NCBI GenBank assembly: GCA_964405465.1
Contig: CAYONZ010000075.1
Location: forward strand, 1 to 12,611
Length of the DNA stretch: 12,611 nt
Direction of reading: 5' to 3'
From: CAYONZ01 sp964405465
Lineage (GTDB): Bacteria; Bdellovibrionota; Bdellovibrionia; Bdellovibrionales; JAMPXM01
Part shown: piece by piece, positions 1-5,885 of the stretch
Position numbering within the stretch: the first letter of the stretch is position 1
How the letters are laid out: the number at the start of each line of letters is the position of its first letter
Made by a program: the position numbers and the translations under genes
The notes under the pieces: model-generated
The model's input: only the letters and a program-made list of their open reading frames with translations
What the model was told of the DNA's origin: nothing
The model's database searches: none

Positions 1-174
1 AACACCAACCACTGGTTCTGGCACGTCACCTAACCCCACGATTTGATAGAGAGGGTTTAATTGGGCGCAAATTTGCGGCTCTGTCAATTTCTTGAATAGT
101 CCATCCTCAATAGGATGCTCAGGACTATTGGCATAGATTGCTAAAGTCCAGTGAATGCGGTTTGTTTGGGCCAA
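1..174 (-). CDS. N-terminal fragment of unidentified protein
   Basis: On the minus strand a reading frame stays open from the left edge up to an ATG at 294, while all three plus-strand frames in the first 140 bases are closed. A TTG at 174 gives 58 residues in the window (MAQTNRIHWTLAIYANS..., later IVGLGDVPEPVVGV), which read like normal protein. The stretch between 294 and 174 is rich in Cys, Asn, Ser and Thr and less convincing, so I place the start at TTG 174. ATG 294 would run into the start of the divergent glycosyltransferase gene. Neither start has a clear ribosome binding site. I do not recognise the family. The N-terminal WTLAIYA is faintly reminiscent of the first strand of clostripain-like peptidases, but that is too little for a call. 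The gene is cut by the window edge. Confidence 0.45.
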   Translation of the reverse strand, partial: MAQTNRIHWTLAIYANSPEHPIEDGLFKKLTEPQICAQLNPLYQIVGLGDVPEPVVGV

Positions 175-229
175 GCATGTGCAATTGCTGGTTCTATTGC
201 TTTTCGAGTTGTTACAAAAGGAAGCTGAT

Positions 230-1885
230 GTGAAACGTTCAGAAATTGTTGTGCCAGTGGTATTTAAGAGAATGAAAGCAAAACAAAAAAACATCTTCGA
301 AATTTCTACCCTCATTGTCTCTTTCGCGATTTTCGCCTTCGCTCCGGTCAGTTGGTCCCAGTCAGAAGGTCATGATACATTTGAAAATACAAATACCAAT
401 ACCAAGCAGTGCCAGTCGATAGTGAGTAAGACTGTGAGTGATTCGTCTTACTCACTAGACGCTCAGGCTGAAACTCTGAAAAATGCAGATGGTGATTCAC
501 CGAAAAGTTCACCAGAAAACTCAAAACAAAATCGAATCGCAGAAGCTGCTCGTCTGGCAAAATTTGATTTCGATTGGAGCTCGCTATCCCGACATGAGCA
601 AATCCAAACTTTTACAGAAATGCAGAGGGAGTATCCAAATGGACTTGATGAATCTGTCTCTGCTGAAGAGTTTGAGAAAGTTAAAGATTTAACTCTTAGT
701 TTTTGGCGGCGCAATTATTCGGGACGTAAGGCTTTGTTTTTTTGTGATGCAACTCCCAATCAAAAAAATGGTGTAGTGACCATCACAAAAATGCAAGAGC
801 GAGTGCAAAGTCTTACAGGTATAGAACCAGTCTTTGTTCGCCCAACCTCTTATGGTTTCAATTTCTTGATCCCACTCAAAGCAGCGCAAGGCACATATTA
901 TGCTCGAGCGACGAAGAAAGAAACCAAGCAAATCATCCGCGAAGCCAATCCTGCATTTATTCATAATCTCACTCCTGAGGGGCCAGTGGGTTTGAGTGCG
1001 GCAAGTCTTTTAGCAAAGCAAGGATTACCTTTCACCACAGCCTTTCACACCGATTGGGTCGACTACTATATACCCAAAATTAAAAATGAACGCGTGAACG
1101 AATGGCTACTTCATAAAGCCTATGGGATTTTCAGATGGTTGCATCGAACATCAGAGCGAGTGATTGTTCCAACCCAGAGTATGAGCGATAAAATGGCGCG
1201 CTATGGTTTTTCTCGTGATCGTCTGATTGTTGCTGGACACGGGGTTGAGCTCGATTTGTTTAGCCCAAGCTATCGAGATGAAACGCTCTTTCAGAGAACC
1301 TTAGAACAAAAGCTGGCTCGAGGAGAGATAGTGAGCTCCGTGCGTGAATTGAAGTCTCCTATTATGCTCTTTGTTGGACGTATTGAAAAAGCAAAAAATC
1401 TCGAAGCCTTTTTAAAAATGAAGTCTCCAGGAACAAAGGTCTTGATTGGCGATGGTACCCAAAAGGCCGCTCTTGAAGGTCAGTATAGAGATGCAATTTT
1501 CTTTGGTGGAATGCCGCGCGAAGAGCTGCCCAAATATTTTGCCTCAGCTGATCTTTTTGTAACTCCAAGTCTAAGTGAAACCTTTGGGCTCACAGTTCTT
1601 GAGGCTTCAGCCTCAGGTGTTTTCGTATTGGGATTTGATGCACAAGGAATCAACAATGCCATGACCAGCCCAACGGCAGGAGTTTTAGTTCCTCCAGTAC
1701 CGAATGATGTGGAGCAAGCCGCTCGTCATTTGGATGATGGATATCAAAAGGTGATGGAACTTAAGAAAAAGTATCCTGGTCCGTCGGAGCCTCGTCGGCA
1801 TGCGGAGGCCAATTCGGTCGAGAGTTCTCTCGTTCGATTGCTTTTTTCTCAAGTTCCAATTGAAGAGGACCAAGAAAAGAGATGA
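230..1885 (+). CDS. GT4-family glycosyltransferase with N-terminal hydrophobic segment
   Basis: Retaining GT-B glycosyltransferase of family 4, nearest in feel to MgtA/PimB/SQD2-like enzymes that move a sugar from a nucleotide donor to a lipid or glycan acceptor; donor and acceptor are unknown. Numbering from GTG 230 (551 residues): hydrophobic stretch at about 26-42 ending in SWSQ, low-complexity Asn/Thr/Ser/Glu-rich linker to about 165, then the N-terminal Rossmann half (FFCDATPNQKNGVVT near 170, HTDWVDYY near 273, VPTQSMSDK near 314) and the nucleotide-binding half (LFVGRIEKAKN near 380, the E-x7-E motif ETFGLTVLE with E450 and E458). GTG 230 is chosen because AAAAGGAAG lies 5 bases upstream. 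ATG 272 is an alternative (537 residues) that gives a more classical signal peptide but has only AAGAG one base upstream. An export or anchor signal is odd for an enzyme using cytoplasmic nucleotide sugars. A gene for a six-hairpin glycosidase-like protein follows 10 bp later, so the two are probably co-transcribed. Confidence 0.87.
   Translation: MKRSEIVVPVVFKRMKAKQKNIFEISTLIVSFAIFAFAPVSWSQSEGHDTFENTNTNTKQCQSIVSKTVSDSSYSLDAQAETLKNADGDSPKSSPENSKQNRIAEAARLAKFDFDWSSLSRHEQIQTFTEMQREYPNGLDESVSAEEFEKVKDLTLSFWRRNYSGRKALFFCDATPNQKNGVVTITKMQERVQSLTGIEPVFVRPTSYGFNFLIPLKAAQGTYYARATKKETKQIIREANPAFIHNLTPEGPVGLSAASLLAKQGLPFTTAFHTDWVDYYIPKIKNERVNEWLLHKAYGIFRWLHRTSERVIVPTQSMSDKMARYGFSRDRLIVAGHGVELDLFSPSYRDETLFQRTLEQKLARGEIVSSVRELKSPIMLFVGRIEKAKNLEAFLKMKSPGTKVLIGDGTQKAALEGQYRDAIFFGGMPREELPKYFASADLFVTPSLSETFGLTVLEASASGVFVLGFDAQGINNAMTSPTAGVLVPPVPNDVEQAARHLDDGYQKVMELKKKYPGPSEPRRHAEANSVESSLVRLLFSQVPIEEDQEKR
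420..457. repeat. 13-bp perfect inverted repeat inside the glycosyltransferase gene
   Basis: TAGTGAGTAAGAC (420-432) and GTCTTACTCACTA (445-457) are exact reverse complements separated by 12 bases (433-444). The repeat lies in the part encoding the low-complexity linker just after the hydrophobic segment. No T-run follows on either strand, so it is not an intrinsic terminator. It could be an mRNA hairpin affecting translation, or a small palindromic insertion tolerated in a linker. Confidence 0.8.
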
Positions 1886-1895
1886 TAATCTCTTT

Positions 1896-3125
1896 ATGTC
1901 AAATCTAAGAGATATAGCTGAAAGAGAACTTCGGAAGAATATAGTGCAAACCCAAGCGGGACTTCTGTTACTGGCAGGAGGTCATCAATTTCGGACCTTT
2001 TGGGTTCGTGATTTTTGTTTTTCAGTGCCAGGTCTTTTGGCCATTGGAGAAGCCGACCTGGTCCAAAGGCAACTCGAAATTTGTTTTAGATTTCAAAGAG
2101 AAGATGGTTTGATTGCTCGCGGCTTCGATGTTGTGAATCCGAAGTTTCGAGTGGTTTGTCATAGTTTAGGTTTGCAGAATTTAAAAAGGTTTTCTTATGC
2201 AGATAGGGCTCTATGCCCAGAATATTTAGGGGAGCATGGTACGCCTGCGGTGGACTCCAATCTTTTGACCCTACTTGCGGTAACGCAATGGACTTCTCAC
2301 ACCAAGAACCAAGTCTTCTACCAGAAATATGCCAAGCAAATTTGCAAGGCACTTGATTTTGTTTGGCAGAGTCAAAAAAACGGACTTCTACACCAGCCCG
2401 GTTTTTCTGATTGGCAAGATTCAGCGCGAAGAAGTGGGGCCGGTTTTTATTTAAATCTTTTATTTTTGAAAGTCCTGAATACTTTGCTTTCGGTGAGTGA
2501 AGTAAAGCATGAATTGATGAGCAAAAACATCAGTGGGTTGGTTAGTGGGTCGGTTAGTGAGTCGATTTTAGATTTTGGTTTTATTAATGCGTTCAGAGAT
2601 CGACTCTGGCAGTCGTTCTTTGACACCTCGAAAGGCCTTTTTGTCAGTCAAATTGATCTCGCGGGTGTTCAAAAAAAACAGTATTCCCTAGAAACGCAGC
2701 TATGGTGCATTGAAGAGAATTTGTTTAGCCAGCAAATCAGTAGGCAATTGCATTGGCAGAATTTGCGAAGGTCCGAGCTTTTATTGCCGATGGCAGGGCG
2801 TCCGGTATGGCCTGATTATAAAGACATTGAAATCAGTTGGACGACGAAGGTTGTGGGGTTGCGACATTACCATGATCGCTTTCGTTGGTCATGGCTTATC
2901 GCTGAAACACTTAAGGTTGCGCAAATTGTGGGCGATGTTGAATTTGCACATCAAATGAATTCAATATTTGAACGGCTGGTTTCGCGAGATCTGACTGTTT
3001 GTGAGATCTATGAGCCGGACTCAGACATGCTTCCGGTTTCAAGATTGTTCTATCGCTCAGAGCGCCCGTTTTCGTGGGGAGCCGCTAAGTTATGCGAAGC
3101 ACTTTCTTTTGCTAGACCGACCTAA
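1896..3125 (+). CDS. Six-hairpin glycoside hydrolase-like protein (amylo-1,6-glucosidase type)
   Basis: Probably a glycosidase of the (alpha/alpha)6-barrel type, the fold of the glucosidase part of glycogen debranching enzyme and of GH63- and GH100-like enzymes. The substrate is unknown. The 409-residue protein starts at ATG 1896 and has no signal peptide. Visible marks: RTFWVRDF (33-40), a form of the Arg-Asp motif seen in debranching-type enzymes; PAVDSN (117-122); GFSDWQDS (169-176), acidic residues in the usual place of the general acid; SWTTKVVGLRHYHDRFRWSW (314-333); and CEIYEPDS (369-376) with an acid near the C-terminus, followed by PFSWGAAKLCEAL. Helix-rich throughout. The catalytic assignment of D172/D175 and E370 is inference. 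The gene begins 10 bp after the glycosyltransferase stop, with only a weak purine-rich stretch (AAGAAAAGAGA) as ribosome binding site, so translation may depend on the gene before it. A linker near residues 212-224 carries a 12-bp tandem repeat. Confidence 0.75.
   Translation: MSNLRDIAERELRKNIVQTQAGLLLLAGGHQFRTFWVRDFCFSVPGLLAIGEADLVQRQLEICFRFQREDGLIARGFDVVNPKFRVVCHSLGLQNLKRFSYADRALCPEYLGEHGTPAVDSNLLTLLAVTQWTSHTKNQVFYQKYAKQICKALDFVWQSQKNGLLHQPGFSDWQDSARRSGAGFYLNLLFLKVLNTLLSVSEVKHELMSKNISGLVSGSVSESILDFGFINAFRDRLWQSFFDTSKGLFVSQIDLAGVQKKQYSLETQLWCIEENLFSQQISRQLHWQNLRRSELLLPMAGRPVWPDYKDIEISWTTKVVGLRHYHDRFRWSWLIAETLKVAQIVGDVEFAHQMNSIFERLVSRDLTVCEIYEPDSDMLPVSRLFYRSERPFSWGAAKLCEALSFARPT
2532..2567 (+). 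repeat. Three tandem copies of a 12-bp unit inside the glycosidase gene
   Basis: AGTGGGTTGGTT (2532-2543), AGTGGGTCGGTT (2544-2555) and AGTGAGTCGATT (2556-2567) form a 12-bp period with two to four mismatches between copies. The unit is a multiple of three, so copy number can change without breaking the frame. It encodes the Ser/Gly/Val-rich run SGLVSGSVSES, which looks like a surface loop. Confidence 0.8.
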
Positions 3126-3165
3126 GATTTCGGATAAATGATTTCGGCTAAAAAGCCACGAGTAG

Positions 3166-3206
3166 AAAAAAATGGCGTGCGAAGAATTTACTCTTTTTGC
3201 ACGCCA
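3166..3206 (-). terminator. Intrinsic terminator of the small secreted protein gene
   Basis: Read on the minus strand, TGGCGTGC and GCACGCCA form an 8-bp perfect stem (3199-3206 with 3173-3180). It can be extended by five more A-T or G-U pairs to leave a loop of about 8 bases, and a run of T follows at once (plus-strand A-run 3166-3172). It lies about 95 bp beyond the stop of the minus-strand gene at 3301. On the plus strand the stem is not followed by T, so it should not stop transcripts of the glycosidase gene efficiently. Confidence 0.75.
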
Positions 3207-3300
3207 CTCACTTAAAAACCAATAAGGCTCAAATAATGAAATGATAAAAGCGAGGTCTACTTGAAAGGCGCAAAATCTTTCGAGCAGATAAATAGCTTTT

Positions 3301-3687
3301 TTATTTGCACTTCATCAATTCAGAGACGCCATCTTCAGTTAGCCGTCCAACAACCATTCCATTGGCATTTGGTTGCACAGTGTAGTTAACAGAAAGTTTG
3401 AATCCATCGGCGACGTAATCGATTGGAGCACCAATACGGCGAGTGAAAACACGTTGAACGACTAGATCTTTATCTGTCACACGTCCTACAAACATAGTGT
3501 GAACCGAAGCGATTGTAAGTCCAGCAACACCGCCAGTTCGAATCACAACTTTTTTTGCATAATCTGGTTTTGCAGGCGTGTTTTGGCAAGTGACGACTGT
3601 TTCTAGTTGGTCAGCAGTTCGGGTGCGAGCCTGAGCTGAAAATGCTGTTGAAACCAAGAGAGCCGAAATGATGGCAAGTGTTTTCAT
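3301..3687 (-). CDS. Small secreted protein of unknown function
   Basis: A 128-residue protein that I do not recognise. It starts with a classical signal peptide (MKTLAIISALLVSTAFSAQA, likely cleaved after A20), leaving a mature protein of about 108 residues with just two cysteines, C34 near its start and C127 next to the C-terminus. These could form a disulfide tying the ends together in the periplasm. The mature part alternates short polar and hydrophobic stretches (KKVVIRTGG, TIASVHTMFVGRV, LSVNYTV, GMVVGRL) as in a small beta-sandwich. The start is certain: AAGAAGGAG stands 5 bases before the ATG. That strong site, together with its own intrinsic terminator, suggests a well-expressed single-gene unit. 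It is transcribed towards the glycosidase gene. No close functional relative can be named. Confidence 0.85.
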   Translation of the reverse strand: MKTLAIISALLVSTAFSAQARTRTADQLETVVTCQNTPAKPDYAKKVVIRTGGVAGLTIASVHTMFVGRVTDKDLVVQRVFTRRIGAPIDYVADGFKLSVNYTVQPNANGMVVGRLTEDGVSELMKCK

Positions 3688-3859
3688 AAAATCTCCTTCT
3701 TAAAGTCTTCTACGAAAAGAAGAACTAATTTAAATTTGTTTAGTTGCAGCTGCGTTCTAGGTCTATTCAATCTCCGAGACAATCAAATATTTGTTGAGTC
3801 AAAAAATCTTCATGGTGATGCCAAAATGGGATGGGCGATCGAAACTCGGCCCGAAGCGT

Positions 3860-3892
3860 AGATGAGGTGGCCAGATGAGGCGGGCAAATGAG
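3860..3892. repeat. 13-bp tandem repeat ahead of the RelA/SpoT-like gene
   Basis: AGATGAGGTGGCC (3860-3872) is followed by AGATGAGGCGGGC (3873-3885, two mismatches) and the start of a third copy, AAATGAG (3886-3892). Each unit contains a GATGAGG that resembles a ribosome binding site. It lies 60-95 bp before the next plus-strand start codon. Confidence 0.6.
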
Positions 3893-3954
3893 AGTTTTGG
3901 CTCATGCAAATAGTGCACAAGAAGATGGGAGATCACTGCAAATGATATTTAACG

Positions 3955-5151
3955 ATGATCAAGAAGCGGGCGATCTTGGTTTTTCTATTGAGTGAAGCAG
4001 ATCTTTATGACTACTCTTTAAGTATGCCAAATCAGTTTCGTTTTCAAAAATCTATATTAGAATCTGTAGTGGGGGGAGCCTCTGCTTTAGATAACCCGCG
4101 ACTGAACATTCAAAGTGAAGAACAAGCTCGCCAATTTCTTGAGGCTTATGGGTTTGATCTGCAATTAGATGAACATCGAAATCAAATTAGTTCGATCTTC
4201 CGCCGAGCCTTAGGCATGTTTCAGGAGGAGCTACTTGAGCCAGGACAGAAAGTCCCAGAAGAACTTTCGGATCCGGCAAAAATTCAAAGCGTTGAAAATC
4301 TCTTGATATTTGCATCAGCTCCAGATAATGCACCGCGCGATCAACGAAGACTTCAGCTTTGGGCCTGTGCGATTCTGCGGGTGATGCACGTTTATGTGCA
4401 CCTTAGACATGATTTGTTTAGTGCCTTTTCTGACGATATTCAGTTGCAGATTTTAAAGCCCATTCAAGATGCTATTCAAGATGATCCAGTGGCCGGAGCA
4501 GTGACTCTAGGCAAGTCTGCCGACTTCGAAGGAATTCGTTTACATAAGTTTGAAGTGAAGCCTTTTAAGACGACTGCGAGCAGTGTGATCAAACTGCTCG
4601 CCCGTCCAGAAAAAGTGGCGTTGACTTTGCTCGATAAGCTCGGCGTTCGCTTTGTCACTCGGACTGTCTATGATGCTTTTCGGGTGGTTCGGTACTTAAG
4701 CGAGCATCACATCATTAGTTATCCCCATATCATTCCGGATCAATCGAATAATACACTCTTTCCGCTCAATCTTTTTCTTGAGTTGATGGATGAATTGCAA
4801 ACCAAGGGCGGAAACCCTTCGCAGTCGGAAATAGAGAGCATGCTCAATAAAAAGTTTGTTGAGGCTGAACGGCGTGCTGAATATTTGCAGAAGTACAATG
4901 AGTTCTCTGGCAAAGAGTACAAATTTATTAAATTTATCAACCGTAAGCTTGTGACGGTTTCAATTGGCGAAGGGGAAAGTCGGCATGCTTTTCGATTCTT
5001 CTATCCATTTGAAATTCAAATCATGGACCATAAAACATATATCAACAACCTTGCGGGGCCCATGGCCCATGACGAATATAAGGCAAGGCAAAAACGAGCA
5101 GCTCGTGATCGAGTTTTTGGCGGCCCCTTGATGCCTGAGGAAACTGTGTGA
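3955..5151 (+). CDS. TIGR04552-type protein with possible diverged RelA/SpoT synthetase fold
   Basis: A 398-residue cytoplasmic protein resembling a family (TIGR04552, from memory) found in Bdellovibrio and myxobacteria, of unknown function. The N-terminal half has LESVVGGASALDNPRL (35-50), a FLEAYGFD element and a helical LWACAILRVMHVYVHLRHD (135-153). The C-terminal half follows the order of (p)ppGpp synthetase motifs: KPFKTTASSVIKLL (202-215) where RelA has GRxKxxxSxxxK; LDKLGVRFV (226-234) where RelA has the catalytic D-xxx-IR; and FEIQI...AHDEYK (352-376) where RelA has EVQIRT...AAHWxYK. D227, R232, E353 and H372 would be the matching residues. The arginine of the first motif and the GYxSxH motif are not evident, so activity may differ or be lost. 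ATG 3955 has no clear ribosome binding site; ATG 4024, before MPNQFRF, is an alternative start. The stop overlaps the next start by four bases. Confidence 0.82.
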   Translation: MIKKRAILVFLLSEADLYDYSLSMPNQFRFQKSILESVVGGASALDNPRLNIQSEEQARQFLEAYGFDLQLDEHRNQISSIFRRALGMFQEELLEPGQKVPEELSDPAKIQSVENLLIFASAPDNAPRDQRRLQLWACAILRVMHVYVHLRHDLFSAFSDDIQLQILKPIQDAIQDDPVAGAVTLGKSADFEGIRLHKFEVKPFKTTASSVIKLLARPEKVALTLLDKLGVRFVTRTVYDAFRVVRYLSEHHIISYPHIIPDQSNNTLFPLNLFLELMDELQTKGGNPSQSEIESMLNKKFVEAERRAEYLQKYNEFSGKEYKFIKFINRKLVTVSIGEGESRHAFRFFYPFEIQIMDHKTYINNLAGPMAHDEYKARQKRAARDRVFGGPLMPEETV

Positions 5152-5885
5152 AAATTCTCCTGTCATGCTATTCGATCGCACGGGCGATCGTCGGCTTTTC
5201 GATGCTTGCTTTGTTTACAGTTTTGATGAGTGGTCTTGCTATTTTTTTTGGAATTCAAAAGAAATATGAGCAAACAGATCGGGTGATCTTCGTTTGGACA
5301 GAATTTATACTTTGGATTTTTCAGGTGGATGTTGTGGTCTCGGGGCTTGAGCATCTCGAGGCCATAAATCAAGGTGGGGTGATGGTATTTAATCATTTGA
5401 GCCATTTTGATATCCCAGTGCTTCATGCGAGTATACGTCGAAGGCTTCGATTCGGGGCCAAGGCCGAGTTGTTTCGACTGCCATTTATTTCCCAGGCCAT
5501 GCGAGCGATGGGATATTTGAAAATTGAACGCTCGCATCGCGAGAAAACTTTGGATGTCTATAGACAGGCGATCTCTCGATTGCATGAAAATTGGATTTTT
5601 GTCCTTGCTCCTGAGGGAACTCGACAGTCACGTAATGAAATTGGACGATTTAAAACAGGGCCATTCAGTTTTGCAATTCAAGCTCAAGCACCCATTTTAC
5701 CTGTTGTCATCAGGGGAGCGTTTCGTGTTCTTCCTAAATGGGCATGGGTACCAGGTTTTGGTGAGTGGCGTTCCAAAATCGAGTTAGAAGTTTTGCCGCC
5801 GATTCCAACCGTAGGGTTGACCGAAGGTGATATCCGCAGGCTGGCAGATCAAACTCGGGCGCTCATGCGGGCGAAGTTTCACTAG
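5148..5885 (+). CDS. plsC: 1-acyl-sn-glycerol-3-phosphate acyltransferase (PlsC family)
   Basis: Membrane-bound acyltransferase that transfers a fatty acyl chain to position 2 of lysophosphatidic acid, giving phosphatidic acid for phospholipid synthesis; other lyso-lipid acceptors are possible. It has 245 residues, the usual size. A hydrophobic segment at about 15-35 anchors it. Motif I is NHLSHFD (82-88) with the H-x4-D pair H83/D88; motif II is GAKAELFRLPF (103-113); motif III is PEGTRQS (155-161); motif IV is PILPVVIRG (182-190). The start is GTG 5148, whose last bases form the stop of the preceding gene (GTGA), so it is likely made by translational coupling to the RelA/SpoT-like protein. 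It may not be the only PlsC in the genome. The stop codon shares CTAG with that of the convergent gene. Confidence 0.92.
   Translation: MKILLSCYSIARAIVGFSMLALFTVLMSGLAIFFGIQKKYEQTDRVIFVWTEFILWIFQVDVVVSGLEHLEAINQGGVMVFNHLSHFDIPVLHASIRRRLRFGAKAELFRLPFISQAMRAMGYLKIERSHREKTLDVYRQAISRLHENWIFVLAPEGTRQSRNEIGRFKTGPFSFAIQAQAPILPVVIRGAFRVLPKWAWVPGFGEWRSKIELEVLPPIPTVGLTEGDIRRLADQTRALMRAKFH

Noticed and set aside
463..964. Open frames on the minus strand inside the glycosyltransferase gene
   Set aside because: They lie opposite a well-supported gene, have no ribosome binding sites and encode no recognisable motif.
3126..3165. Direct repeat GATTTCGG...GATTTCGG and the small GGCT/AGCC stem after the glycosidase stop, as a plus-strand terminator
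   Set aside because: The stem is only 4 bp and no T-run follows it on the plus strand.
3784..3793. CAAATATTTG palindrome upstream of the small secreted protein gene, as an operator
   Set aside because: It is short and AT-rich, so expected by chance, and I could not place a promoter next to it.
5163..5585. A 140-codon minus-strand frame opposite plsC
   Set aside because: The plus strand carries all four PlsC motifs. The antisense sequence has no motif or ribosome binding site.
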